Below, piece by piece: positions 35,235 through 50,600 of a stretch of DNA of 61,358 nucleotides (positions are counted from its first letter, which is position 1; every line of letters begins with the position of its first letter). Made by a program: the position numbers and the translations under genes. This DNA comes from Candidatus Methanoperedens sp. (lineage in GTDB: Archaea; Halobacteriota; Methanosarcinia; Methanosarcinales; Methanoperedenaceae), in the NCBI GenBank assembly GCA_012026795.1, contig VEPM01000024.1, forward strand, positions 1 through 61,358, given 5' to 3'. Below the pieces are notes generated by a model. It did no database searches and had not been told where the DNA came from. It saw only the letters and a program-made list of their open reading frames with translations.

Positions 35235-35605
35235 ATTCCCGGATTTACAGGCGCTTTTGTTATATATCCTTGCTCATTCCTGATCGAACAGTGAACATAT
35301 GAGAGTTGTTTTAATATTATTAAACATTATATATATTGCATATCTCCTGGCGAAATTACCATAACATTTATAACTCACTTCTTTCCATAATTACAATCAG
35401 GATAATTGGATAGAATAGGAAAATAGATCAAAAAACGCAGTTCAGCGACATATCAGTTTAATGACAGTATGTCTTATTTCCTGAGTCATCCTTAAAAATT
35501 GGAAAAATGACTTCATTTTCTGAAACTGAGCATAACTAACTGTATTGTCCGGTTAAAAAACGGGTAGAATAGAAAAAACGGTGTACTTGAAAATAGAGGA
35601 ACCGT
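35235..35605. other. intergenic region upstream of the giant cytochrome gene
   Basis: 371 bp between divergent genes. It contains a TATA-like run ATTATATATATTGCATA around 35327-35343 (orientation ambiguous) and a second AT-rich stretch near 35360. GAGGAA at 35596-35601 is the ribosome binding site of the 35606 gene. AGAATAGGAAAATAG (35412-35426) and AGAATAGAAAAAACG (35566-35580) look like a loose direct repeat. No RNA gene was recognised. Confidence 0.35.
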
Positions 35606-38600
35606 ATGACTCAAGCCCAAAACAAGAAATTAGTATTAATTGTAATACTGATGATATCATTAGTATTTACCGCAACAGCGCAAACAAAAGATGAAACCCA
35701 TACAGACATAATTTCACTCATATCGATTTTTATTAATTCTCCGTATCCTGGCTATACATCCACAGGTCAGGCTGATACTGCTGGAAATACCTATTCGATC
35801 GCTATCGAAGATATCAAAACACTGTCCCAGAAATCAAACGACGGAAATAGCAGGCTTCGCGCATTAAAGCTTACTGGAAAACCGGTTGAAATAAAAACAC
35901 CTGGATTTGAACCTTTAATTTACCTTGACATACATACTGACAGTCTCAATTATTCCAGTATTACAATCCGTATCATAAATGAATGGAACCGGTCTGATCT
36001 TATAATATATCACTACAAAGATAATGAGTGGCAGCCTCTTGAAACAACAATAACCGGGAATTATCTTGAAGCTGTTACAGAGTCACTCTCTGTTTTCGCC
36101 GTAGGCGCCCCTGGAGGGATAAACATCCATCTTCTTGCAGATAAGGAGGTCATGACAGGCGGCAATGCAGTGATCGCAGGTGCCGCATATTTTAATAATA
36201 GCACTGCTGCCTCCGGCATCAATATCGAGATCAATCCGTCATGGGATAATTTATCCGGCACAATAACAGATTCGCAGGGAAACTTCCAAAAAATCCTGAA
36301 AGTACCCCAGCAGCCTGGCAATTACACAATCAGGGTCAATGCAACATCAGGGATACAGGACGGAGAGAACCAGACAACTATCCGGGTAACGAACACGAGT
36401 TTATTTGTTATTAGCACAGGCGCTACAATCCGAAATACTACAGTCTCAAAAGCAGAGGCAAACATATCTTTTTCTTTCCCCCAAGATGCAGTTCCGGTAT
36501 CAGCCGATTTGTTGCTTTCACTTGATTCGGCCGCGGGCATGAAAGTCAGTATGAATAATATAACGATCTACAATTCTACAACAAACAATGTAACCCTGAA
36601 CCTTACGGGTTACCTCGACAGCCAGAACGACATCAATATTACAACCGATACATCAGCAAATATCACTTATACCATAAACCAGAGTTTCCATATTACAAAA
36701 ACGGCATCAGTAACCAAACCTGATTATTACAGCGCAAATCTCATTGTTATCAACGATATGGATTACAACTGGAACAATACCGATATTTCCTATCATTTGC
36801 CAGATGGCGCTTACAATGTTTCTGTATGGGAAAATAGCACAAATCTTACAGGGAACAGCATAATACCTGGAAACGGCGGGATCCTGACAATAAAAAACAG
36901 CGCGATCGGAACCATTTACAATAAAACGGCCAGGAATTTTGTCGTTAACTACAGCCTGGCACAATTAACAATTAACATGACAGTTAGCCATGAAGAAGCA
37001 GAAAAAGGGGAGATCATTTATGTGACCCCGGATGTGTATTATAACGGTTCGGGGATAAGTACCGGTGTCTGGATACGGATATACCGTGATACCACACTCG
37101 TATATAACAGCAATGTCAGCAGCGGAACTCCTTTTTCTTTCTCAGATATAACTGCCGGGGTATATAATATCACAGCAACAGCCTCATCCAATATAGATGG
37201 TGTGGAAAGGAATGATGCAAATCGCACCTATATACATGTAAAAGACCTCCTGCTTTACCTTAATGTAAAACCGGCCTTATCGCAGCGGCAGATAAATGTT
37301 ACCGGGAGAGCATATTATACTAACAATACAGGCTATGAAGGACCTATATGGATCAGTTCCGGAAGCGATCATTATAGCACCTTCTCTGATCCATCCGGAT
37401 TTTTCAGCTACACTTTACCTGGAAAAAACCCGGGAAAATATACAATATCAGCAAATATCACATCTGGCAACTATACGCCGTCAGCAAGCGCTTCTCTTGA
37501 TGTCATGGATAAATATTTTTACCTGTTAAACGGGACGCTGCCCGTGGTAAATGGGGAAATGACCCTTGCCCCGGATGCGACTCTCTGGATAAATAGCACT
37601 AACATCACGCGCGCAAACCTATATATATTCTGCAAGACTGCAATACGTCTTCTCTATAATCCACTGCCTGTAGCTCACAAGATCATCCCTGCAAACCTCG
37701 GGGGAAACATAAGCGGGACATTCAAATTGCCCCTGTATCCTTACGATTATCTTGAAATACTCGGCGCCTATCTGAATACCACAGCAGAAGACCCTGTGGA
37801 TACTGTAAAAGATATGGCATTCAACCTGACAATAGATAACCGGGAGATCAACAGCTTAATAATACCTCATGGTGATCTGTCATTTGAACACAGCGACAAT
37901 ATTAATGGATATATTCCGGGCATGCTAAAGCCCGGGGTCACCCAGACTGTCAGGGTATATAATAAGAACACGGGAAGCAACCAGCAGTATTATTTCACGG
38001 AGGAAATATATGTCGATTACATAGGTCGCATATCCTCACCCTGCGACCTGTATATAAAAACCAACAACAATTTCACTTATGCTAATACCGGGAACTTCAC
38101 TAATGCAACTGTGGATATATCGGGTCTGGATTCAGCCAATAATTCCATTCGCCTGAATAACTGCAGAAGGACGTCAATACTTGGATATAACCTGACGCTT
38201 GATAAACAATATTCAGGATATACCATACATAACCAGGCCGAATCATCGGGCAGGTATAATATCACAGATACAGTGACCTTCATTCCCGAATCTAACCTTA
38301 CCTCAGTTACCGTAACCATACCGCTGCTTGAACGCGCAAAAGATGTTATTGTTTATGTTAACGGGACAGATATGACATACAGTGCCGTTATCAGCGAGAA
38401 CCTTGAACTTCCCCTTCCCCAGGTCAATACTGCAAAGATCATAAATATCACATACTGGGTGCCAATCCTTGATATTATTCCATCTGTCGGCCAGCAATTC
38501 AATCGCGGGGACATCGTGGATATCAGCGCGAATATTACTTATTCCGGTGAAAATGTAAGCGATGCGACAGTTTTTGCCAATGTGACAAAAGGTGGAGATG

Positions 38601-41600
38601 CGATCGCGAATTTAAGTCTTGCCAATATATATGGCGGTTTATACTCTGCTAACTTCACACTGCAACCTGATGCAGCACTTGGTCTGTATAATGTTACAAT
38701 CCGGGCTTATAATAGTTCAACTGAAATTGACAACGAGAGCATCGCCTTCAGGGTCAACGGCCTTAATGTCACAGTGAATGCAGGCGGGCCTTATGTTGTG
38801 GATAAAAATGCATCGATATCAGGATACATAAAAGACCTTGAGAACAACACAAATGTAAGCGGTGCATTGGTTAACATCTCGGTATGGAACAATACATTTT
38901 ATAATAGCACAGCCACAACCTCTACACCATCAGGATATTATAATCTCACGCGGCCTGTTGATACCGCCGGGGATTATAATATCACCGTGGCAGCTTTTAA
39001 TAACAACATCCGGGGAATCGCCAGTACAACTTATAAAGTAAAATATAATGTCTCTGTTTCTGTTTTGCAGGCATCGTATAATAAGAACAATCCCGTTCCT
39101 GCCAATCTCTCGGTTTATGACCGCTCCCTCATACCTGTTCCGGGAGCGGCTGTCAATTCCGTTGTTAATATTTCGAACCGGTATTTCTACTATAATGGTA
39201 CAACTGACCTGAACGGGATGTTTAATTTCACCCACAGTAATACCAGCAATTACGGGCAATACAATATTACTGCCAGTATCTCAAAGGACAACAATACCGG
39301 GAACGCAAATACAAGTTTCAGGATTAGCAGTCTGACCGTCACTGCGAACACTGCGCCGGAATACAACGCTGGCAATGTAGTTGTGATCAACGGGACAGTA
39401 TATGACGATGAGACTGGCACAAAAGTAACAGGAGCTGCTGTCAATATCACAATTAACAATGGAAGCGCTGAGATATCCAGGAACACTACTTCATCAGCAG
39501 GGAATTATTCCGTATCCTTCATGAATTTATCAGCAGGTGTTTATACAGCCTGGGCGGATGTGACCTACACAACATTGTCAGGAAGCGCAGCAGGCGGATT
39601 CCATATTCACTATAATGTGAATACCACCACCAACAGGGCAATTTATTCAATTGGCGAAGCAGTGCCGATAAATATAACAGTTTCGGATGTGAACAACCAG
39701 CCGGCAACAGCTGATATATCGGTTAACATCAGGAAACCGGACTCCGGCATTGAAACAATATCGGGCTTCGCAATTAACGGGTCATTTAATACAACATTTA
39801 CAAATTCAAGTATTGATGGGGATTATACCATAAGTGCAGGCGCACTGAATAATTCCACATCAGCACATGGCAATGCTATGAACCGGAGCTTCAGGGCATC
39901 CGGATTTTTCGTGAATGCAAGCTTTGACCGGGATCCTGTCCGATACAGGCCGGGTGAAACAGTCATTATATCCGGTTTGATGAGGGACACATTAGGAGCA
40001 GCAAGGGTTGCTGATGTGTTTATCAGTATTAATAACTCATCCGGTATCGGGATTGCAAATACAACACTGTACGGTATGAACGGCAGCTATACCTGGAACT
40101 ATACGCTTTCAAACGCGTCAAAAGCAGGATGGTACGCTGTAAATGTAAATGCCGTCACTCCGGAAGGTGTTGGAAGCAGCGCAACTGCCCGGTTCGAAGT
40201 TGTTTTGAATATTATTGTGAGCACTGGCACCCATTATAATCCCGGGGATGCAGTCAATGTCACCGTTTTTGCCAGGAACGGCAGCGTTCCGGAGGACGCT
40301 GTGATTAACATGTCGGTGCAGAAATTCGATATCTGGGATGAGTTCACAGGCACATATTTCGATACAAATAAAATGATGGCAACCGCACCTGATTATGATT
40401 CAGGTTATTATCTAACTCTTTTCCAGAATGATGAACTGGTGTTCTATACAGCAAACCTCACTATAAATAATACATGGATTGGAAAAGCTGTACAGCTCAA
40501 CACTACATCTTTACCATCCCACTTTATACTTGATTATGAAGTTTCTACGGGCGGCACTTCAAGCCAGCTCTTAGCAAGACCTGATATTGGAAATACAACG
40601 AATTACGTTCGCCTGAATTTCCGGAACTATCTGGATAATGCACAGGACGGATACGATGTAGTCGTAAACGGAGTGTCACAATATGTGTTCAAAGAGAGCA
40701 TGGATAACGAGAAAATCCGTATAACCATAGAATACAATGCAGGCACAGTTCGTTTTTATAAAAACGGTGAGCAGTTCTACCAGACCAATTTCATGATGCC
40801 CGCAAATTCTGCCATAAAATTAAATGGCTATGCACTCAACCCGGATACTGGTACAAGCGCATATATAAAATATGACAATGTAACCCTTTATAACCTGAGT
40901 TCACCCGTGCTGTCCCAGGGCACTCCCGAAGGGACCGGAGGCAACTACAGCTTTAATTTTACAGCAGGATCTGTCGGAATGTACAGGATAAATGCAACAT
41001 CCGGCAACAGCAGCAGTTTCACAGCTTTCAAGGTCAGTACCCTGGATGTTTCCTCGGTTGTGTATGGCCCGTATAATTTCAATGAATCAACACTTTCAAA
41101 CAATACTGTTGTTCCTCTTATAGTGCATGGAACTGTCCAGGATACTGAGACCAGGGCAGGTATTACAGGCGCCGATGTCAGTGTAACGATACTTAAAAAT
41201 GCAATCCCGCTGACACAAAAAGTTACCTCTTCAATATCGGGAAACTATGTCATCAGTTTTGCAGGTGAACTGGACAATACAGCTGTCGGCATATTCAACC
41301 TGAGCGTAAATGTGAATAAAAGCGGCATACTTGCTTCCCGGAACAACTCATTCAATGCAATCACAATAAACCAGTCATGGATCGACCCGTCCCTGGATTA
41401 CAGGGTTCCTATCCTGCTTAATAATGAAAGTGGCCTGGCAGGCAGATGGCAATTTAATGAAGGAACCGGCACAAATGTTGCTGATTCAAGCGGAAATGGA
41501 AATACGGGAACGCTGTATGGTGCATCTGTTGCAAATCCCGCAGAGTCATGGACAGACGGGAAGTCCGGGACTGCCTTGCAGTTTGACGGATTGGATGATT

Positions 41601-44600
41601 ATGTCCAGGTCAATCCGGCTCTGTCATTGAATTTATCTTATGCTACATATTCCATGTGGGTGAAAGTTGGTCCATGGATTCAACAGTGGGGTGGAACCAA
41701 CGTAACAACTGCCCTGTTCCAGGGGATGTGGGCTAACGGATCGGCATTCTTGATAACAAACGATCCTATCCCTGCTTTCTCAGCGAGGATCTATGTGAAC
41801 AAGACTGTATACGATTCAACCACTATTCCGATAGACAGGAACTCGTACCATATGCTAACTATGTCTTTCAATGGAACTAATTTCAGGGTATATCTTGACG
41901 GAACATTGAAATATGAACATTCAGGCGCAACAGGTGTCCTGGATACCTCGGTCTTTTCGAATCCGCTGATCATCGGTGCAGCCACGAACGGGGCATGGAG
42001 GGACTTCTCAGGTTCTATTGATGAAGTCAAAATATACAACCGGGCACTTTCAGATTCTGAAATTGCAGACAGTTTTAATTCCTCTAACCTTGCCCATATC
42101 TATAATCCCGGTATTGTATCATTTAACCTTGCCCTTCCGGGCGGAGCTACGGATAGCAGCGCAGCACTCTATGATATAGAAGGGAACAGGCAGACAGCGG
42201 CCATATTGGATATGGGAAGCTATCTTAATATTACATTTACAAGGACGCTTTCAGCATATGAAGGAAAGCCACTTTATCTTTATTTTGAGCGGCCCTATCC
42301 GGTCACACCCCACAATTCAGCCCTTAGTTCCTTGAGTTCACCATACAGCGTGGTCACCGGGACTGTTGAGGGATACAGGTCGACTATTACTCCTGACAGG
42401 AACATATACTCAGCAGGCGAGACCGTAGTGCTAAAATCGGAACTCAGGAACATCACAGGAGATCCATTAGTATCCGCCATTACTACAACGATATATTATC
42501 CCAACGGGACTATTGCACAGGTTAATTATTCTTCGACGAACGACTCAGGCGAAGCTTATGTAAACTACTCAATTCCAGCGTTAAAAGGGAGTTTCAGTGC
42601 AGTTACAGAGACTATCGTAAACGGGATACCCAGAAAAGAGAGTACAAGCTTCAGTGTCGGAAATCTCACGGTTGATATTGATACTGATAAATCAGTATAT
42701 AATATATTTGAGAACGTAAAAATTGGAGTGAATGCAAACGATAACGGAAATACAATAGCTGCCAGCGTCACACTTAAAATATCCAATCCTGATGGCACAA
42801 AAGTCCTTGAAGAAACAAAGAACACAAAATCATTCTGGTTACAAACAACAGATGCTGATTTTAACACCGCGTCCTTATGGAATGTGAATGTCAGCGATGG
42901 AAACGTTGTTCTTGCAAAAACAGGGAGTAATTATTATACATCAGGAAGCCTGACCTCGCAAGTATATGATAGCGAATGGGCAACCGACTGGGGAATCCTT
43001 CAATGGAACGCGACAACGCATACTTCTAATAATATTACGATATACACGAGAACATCACAAAATAACATCACATGGTCCTCATGGGTGGCAGCGGCAAACG
43101 GCGGAGAAATAGAAAGCAGTTCAAGGTATATCCAGTACCGGGCCAATCTTACAACAACCGATATTACAAGAACACCCACACTTGAAGATGTCACTCTGGA
43201 TTTCGGGATACCTGCAGAATTCAATTATCCTTTAACTGATTCGCCCCTGGGCAATTATACGATTGCAGTAAGCGCGAACAAGACCGGGAATGCCGGATTC
43301 AATAGCACGATTGTTGAACTCGATTCATTTGACTTAAGCGCAACAGTCGGCAAACCAGTTTATACTTCAAACGAAAATATCACGATAAGCGGTGTAACAG
43401 CATACAGGGGAGCAAATTCAAATGCGGGTGTGAACCTGGCGATTAAAAAAGACCTTGCTATCAATCCGTCGTTTGAAACAGACCTTGATGCTAATTCGCA
43501 ACCAGATGGCTGGATTCCTGCATGGGATGGAATAATGACACGGGATGCTGCGGCAAGAACCGGAAATTATACTGTAAAAGTTTCAAGATCAGCAGGCAAT
43601 GTCACCGAAGGGCTGTGGTACTATCCCAACATGTATGTGGTCTCACCCAATACAAATTACACATTCGGCATGTGGGCAAGGACAGATAATTTTACAGGAG
43701 GTTCTGTAAGATTGTGGGCGTCCTGGTACAATGGAACGACTTCTATTGCCACAGCCATAAACGCGATCAAAACCATAAATTCACAAAACGGATGGACATT
43801 CATCCAGGGAAGCGCAGTATCTCCGCTAAATGCCAATAACGTGAGAGTGCACCTTGTTTCAAACATCCTGGGAAGCGTATGGTTCGATGATGTGAATATC
43901 GAGCCCCCGGATAACACTGCGGTTTACACATCCGGTACCACATCCGATCCTGCTTACAGCTTTAATCTTTCACTTCCCGGTCCAGGCTCATACATAGCTT
44001 ATGTTAACGGGAACTACACAACTAATGGAACTCTTTCCAGGACAAACACAACAACATTCACAACAAGAATCCTTGATGTCACTGCCAGCGCAGGCGGTCC
44101 GTACGGACAGGGTTCCGGTAATGTCACTATATCCGGTAATGTTACAGATAACAGTACAAAAATGAATATTCGCGGGGCTGCTGTCGATATTGAGATCATA
44201 TATCCTGACAATTCAACTAAAAAATATACTAATACCTCGAATATACTGGGTTATTATGAACTTATTATAGCTACACCCGGCCTTGCAGGAAAATATAGTG
44301 TGAATATAACAGCAAGAGATTACCAGGGCGTAAAAGGAACAGCAAACACCCAATTCAATATTGGCCTCATTTCTACATTGTCAACAGAAAAAATATATAT
44401 AAATAGCGGCAGTTTCCAGAACCTCACAGCAGAAGCATTCGAGGATACAAGGATTGATGATCTTGAAGGAACCTCCACGAGCTGGACATACCGCACCGGG
44501 ACTGATGGCACCATCAGGGGACAAAGCACCCTTAATCATAAGAGCGGATCAAAATCGCTCAAAGTAGATTATAGTCTCGCCGCAGGAAATGAGTACATGT

Positions 44601-47600
44601 ACCTTGAATCAGGAATGGGAGCAGTGAATGTCAGCAACTACAGGATCATATCGTTCTGGCTTTACATTCCCCCGCCTGGTGCATTTGATTCTGTAGCGCT
44701 TGTTCTTGAGAATGACCCGACAGGATTGAGCAGCGATGAAAAGATATACGGGCAAAACCCGGTTCCTGGCTGGAACTATTATTCGTTCAATGTCAGCACC
44801 TTCGGAAATGATCTTTCCCACAACCATTACCTGACAGTCTTCATAGATGATAATAACGGCACAGGTGAAGTCACAGGTACCGGATCATTATATATTGATG
44901 ACCTGAAACTGGTAAAAGGCGCTCCTGTTACTGGTGCATTTGTCACAATAAATATCACAAGACCTGATATGACTATAAATAATTTTTCAACCCTTTCAGG
45001 TATTGTCGATAACGGTGACGGCACATATTCCCTGAACTATACAAACACGGATCTGGCTGGTAATTATACCGCCATTTCGAATATAGATACTGGAACATAT
45101 AATAGCACGTCATCGACCACTTTTGGGATTGATGGTATATCAATATCCTCAAAGATAACAGGACCTTATGTTTTAGGGAATAACCTTACAGTTTCGGGTA
45201 ATATCAGTTCGGTATTGAAAGATATAGCTTTTGAAGGGAACATTACTTTTGACCTGGCATATCCTGATGGTACGATGGCCAGGTATAATAAATCAGGCAC
45301 GATCCCTGCAACCGAAAGTTATACGCAAACAGGGAGCTCAGGGCAATCAGGATTTAACAACCCTTCAAAAGTTAATGATGGTTCTACTTCAACTTATGCT
45401 TACACTTCCAGCTGCGCAGGCTGTTATATCCAGGTAACATGGCCGGATAACAGAACTATCAGCAGAATAAGAGCGTACTATTACTCACAATACTGGCCAA
45501 AGTCTTATAAGATCCAGGTTCTTGCGCCTGATGGTGTTACATGGGTCGATAAGAAAACAGTATCCGGTTTCATAGCAAGCCCCACAACATATCCAACAAT
45601 AGAGGACAGGATACCAACAACCATAACAAAAGGTGTTAGAATATATTATCAAACATCATATTATAATTCATATATTTATATCTATGAAATGTGGGCATAC
45701 GGTCCTGAAGGGTATTCCATTGATGGAATTCCCCTGCCGCTTCCGGGTAATTATACGTTGAACGTTTCTGCCGTGGACTCTTATGGTATCAGTGGAAGCG
45801 CTCCATCCCTGAATGTACCTGTGAGGTATATTGTCTCGGTGCAGTTTGACAAGAAAAATTATGAATTAAAAGACCATGTCAGGGCTTATGTCCGCGCTTT
45901 CAATAGCACGGGTTTTGAACCCGGCGTCCAGGTAACATCGCAGCTTGTATATGCTGCGAATGGTTCTATCATAGACACAGAAAATACCACTTCAAATTCA
46001 ACGGGTGTTGCCAATGTGAGTTTCACACTTCCGGACGAGCTTACCTCATATAAATTGATCACAAATGTGAGTAAGAATGGCATCCAGGGTATTAGTTCGG
46101 ATATGATCGCAACCACAAACCTTCGTATCTGGACTGAGAGAGGAGAAGCACAGATAGGTGTTTCTTCCTGGGCTGAAAATTCAGCGCCCCAGGAGTACCG
46201 GAACATCACGATCAAAGTGGCAGCGCTTGCCATATCAGGAATGCGTATGACAGGCCAGAACCTGACCGCCAGGATTTATTACCCGAACGGGACAATTTTC
46301 GGTTCTTATGTCATGAACGAAAGTGATAAGATATATTCTACAAATGTCCTTCTGCCTGGCAAGAACGTCCCGGAAGGTACTTATGATATAGAAATAGCAG
46401 AATATCCTGGCCTGAGGAGTAATTTCAGTGTCATGGTCTGGGGATGTGCCCAGTGTCATAAACCCAATACTGTCACATATCATTACGTTTATCACGATGA
46501 CCCAAGTATAGCTCCTTCCACATTTGCTATCAATCATTCACACAGGACTTTAAGATACGATATGTGCGGAGGGGGCGGATGCCATAGCTCTCTGGATTCA
46601 CGCTGCAGTGGATGCCATGCCTTTGAAGGAAGCACGAATGCGCCTTTAAAATGCAAGGCATGTCACAACAGCGCTATGAACAATAGCCAGGGATATCTCA
46701 ACACAACCTATGGAGCAGACCTCCATGCAAACATAAATACAAAACCCGGCGGCCCATGGTACGGCAAGAGCACAGCATGCGAATCCTGTCATGGCACATT
46801 AAACAGCACAAATAAACCCGGTATTCCGCAATGCACGAACTGTCACCCGAATTCATCCGGCTCCGGCATGAAGACAATGCCGGGAAACCTGAACGGGTAC
46901 AGTACAACTCTTGAGGACTTTGAGGACGTATCGGATATCGTAGCTACAAGCGGATACCGATATAGCACTATATCAATCGTTGCTGATTCGAATAATCACG
47001 GCGGCAGTTACTCAGGGAAGATCAATTACGGCTTCGGTCCGGGTTACGGCAGGGTATATCTCGACAAGAAAAACCTTGACCTGACAAATGCAACCAGAAT
47101 AAGCGCCTGGGTGTATGGAGATAACTCCGGGACCACCATGTACCTTGGCATCAATAACACAAAATCCTCAAAAGTCAACTGGCACCAGTCAGCCCCGATA
47201 ATTATCAACTGGACAGGCTGGAAAAAGGTTTCTGTCCCCATAAAGGAACTCAGCCAGTCAGCTCTCCTGTACATTACTTTTGCAGATACTGTGAGGATCA
47301 GGCTTGAAAGCAATAATGAACTCGGATCAAGCGGCACAATATTTATTGATGATTTGAAAAAAGAAGCTGTGGGAAGCCACACCCAGTATGATGAGGTAGA
47401 ATGTGGTGTCTGTCATGCCGGAAGACATGAAATCAAGAAAGCTCCCCGGTGCCAGGATTGCCACCAGAACCAGGAACATGGCTGGCCAGCGCAGGATAAA
47501 TATGCAGGCGATAATGCATCATGCATGAACTGCCATAACGCGGATGCTTCAGAGAATCTCATCAATATCAGCAACATCAGTGAACACGCAGAAATTTTGG

Positions 47601-50600
47601 AGAGCTTCGAGAATATCTCGGTATTTACAACAGATTTAACCGGATTTAACCAGTCCGGTATTTATTATAACGGGATTTACGAGGATAACGGAAATCACAG
47701 TGCAGTCCTTAATTATACAAACCTGGGCGGGTATCTTGGCAACAGTATCAATGTTACCGATGCTTATAAATTCAAAGGAATAAGCGTGTTCGTGAAAGCA
47801 TCCGGTGATCCGGGAACAAAAATCGCATTCGGAGTTTATACGACCATGTGGTATAATTATTCTGTCCCGATGGACTGGGATGGATGGAAGGAGATCAATA
47901 TATTATATCACAATGTCACGGTCAACGAAACCATTTCGTTTAACGCCTCAGGAAACCCATCAAAGATATGGTTTGGTGTCTATGAGGCAAATAGTACCGG
48001 AACGGTCTATTTTGATGACCTGAGACAGGCTGTTTCTGACGATTACCACCAGTATGAAAGCTGGAAGTGCGCTGATTGCCACACCCGGATCAAGAACCTT
48101 CACGGTATAACAGATATTACATCAGCGATCGTTGATTGTTCCCTGTGCCACAATCTCAATGAACCTCATTACAAACAATTCACACGCGTTTGTATGGACT
48201 GTCATTTTGACTCACGGCATGGGGAGGTCGAGGATGGGAATTTCACGAATTATGAAAAAGCTTCCACATGCCTGAAATGCCACACAGTCCCGCATGATTT
48301 CAACCGGACGCATCTTGAAACTGCGGAATGCAACACCTGCCACCAGCAAAGGATACATGGCCAGAATTACCAGAACGTCCAGTACAATAAGAGCCTGCAT
48401 CTTGATTGTGAGCGATGTCACGGCAAGACCACGGAGGAAGCACCGCTTCCGGTTGGCTCAGGAAGCCCGCGCACAACGATACTTCGCCTTTCATATACAT
48501 ACAATAATGAAACCCAGTGCCTGTTCTGCCATAAGAACCCGGTATCTGCATACAACATTCATGCCAACGATTCAGTAAATGAAAGCAACCAGGGACTTGT
48601 TAACAGGGTCCTGGACAATTCAATATGCTCTGACTGCCACGGAATAAAATCGGTCCTGGCCGATACAGACAGGGATGAATTGGTAGCAGCCGATCCGGAT
48701 CGGGAACCGTACGCTCCCCAGATAGACGGGCACGGGAATGTATCCTGCTATAAATGCCACGGGCACAGGCCAGAGACCCTTACACTCAATTACGGGTCAA
48801 ATTGCGCTGGATGCCACCAGAACATGGCAGAATTGACCGAGCTTATTCCTGGAACTCTTAATGATTCACGTCTCACCAATGTAACAAACCCCGGGGAAAA
48901 AGCCCTTATCGTTCATCCCCCGCAGGTCACCGGCCATGGGAATGCATCATGCAGCAACTGCCATGGCCATGTGAACTCCAATCTGACCTATGTTGGATCA
49001 TCGGCCATTGACTGTGCAAACTGCCACAGGAACACAAGCACAAGTTACCCCCTGATCCCATTCAGGGAGCCGGACTCTTTCAGGAGCATTGTTACAAATC
49101 CGGGGGGAAATCCGCTTAATGTGATTGCGCCGCAGGTGCTGGGGCATGGCAATGCAAGCTGCAGGGAATGTCATGATCATACACCTTCGTATTTCAATGG
49201 GTTTGATTTCACAGAAGGAACAATTTGTGAATCATGTCACCAGAACTCGAGTAAGAACATTTCACTGATCGAAAATACACATCCTGATTCAAAACGAACG
49301 GAAATCGTAGATAATTCCACCTCCATATCCATTGTGCATTCTCCCCAGGTAATGGGACATGGACAGACGGCCTGTACCGTATGCCATTCCCATAGCGCAG
49401 AACGTCTTGTTTACTATGGCGGGAATAATACGGATTGTGTTATATGTCACTATAACGAAAGTTCAGCAGCTACCCTGTTGCAGAATGGCAGCTATATGGT
49501 ATCTACCCAGGTCACGCCGCATCTTGACATGAACTGCACCGCCTGTCACGGCCATACTCCTGCAAACATGACGAGAATAAAAGATTGCAGCATGTGCCAC
49601 CAGGATTCCACTTTTGCAGATTCACTATCTGATACCTATGGTAAAGGATTGAATCTTACAGGGCCGGAAAGCAACATTTCGGCTGTCCAGATACCCGGAT
49701 TGCAGCATAGTACAAGCAATATAGCAGGAAGGAAATGGAACAAGACCACTGCATACTGGAATAATAATTATGAAGCCTGCCAGTACTGTCATACCATTTC
49801 GAAAAACTTCAGCAGCCATAATCCCCTCGGAAGGATAGCAGCGATAGCAGGCAATAATACTGCAAATAATAGCCTGTCAGGCTCATACTGGTGTGCTGCA
49901 TGCCATTACCAGGGATATGTATCCGGGAATGTCACATACAATGACATGGTCAATACTTTTATCGAAATGGGTCTTCCTGTGCCTCCGGAGATAACCGGAA
50001 ACGCAAGCTATGGGAACTATGCGACTTCCAATGACGGGGTTATTTATTATGATCATGGCCTTTCTGACTATTCGGATAATGAATGTACAAGATGCCATGG
50101 AAAAGCCAATAATACAAAAAAGTTCATGCATGGTGTTACCACAGGATCAGGCGGGAGTGAATGCCTGAACTGCCATGATGGCAGGCCAACAGGGCCGGTG
50201 GATGACCCTGATAAATATCCGGGGATCGTCAATACCTCATTTGGAAAACATAAGAACCTGGATACCACGAACGGGTCTGACATATTGGATAATAATGACT
50301 GTGTTGCATGCCATTATAATACTTCATTAATGGATAATCCGGAATGGACAACTCCTACACGCGCATGTAATGATTGTCATCTGGAAGGAAACTTCCCGGC
50401 TCCTGAAATAGTAAATCACAGACCTGGCGGGACAAACATAAAAACAACTGCTAACTGTACCACATGCCATAACAATAGTATCAATACATTTGAATATAAT
50501 AAAAATGCAAGTGTCAGCCATTATGTCACAAATAGATCAATATTGCATCCAACTGTCAACCAGACTGCAATTCCCAGGTTCGGATTCTTCACCCAGGCAG

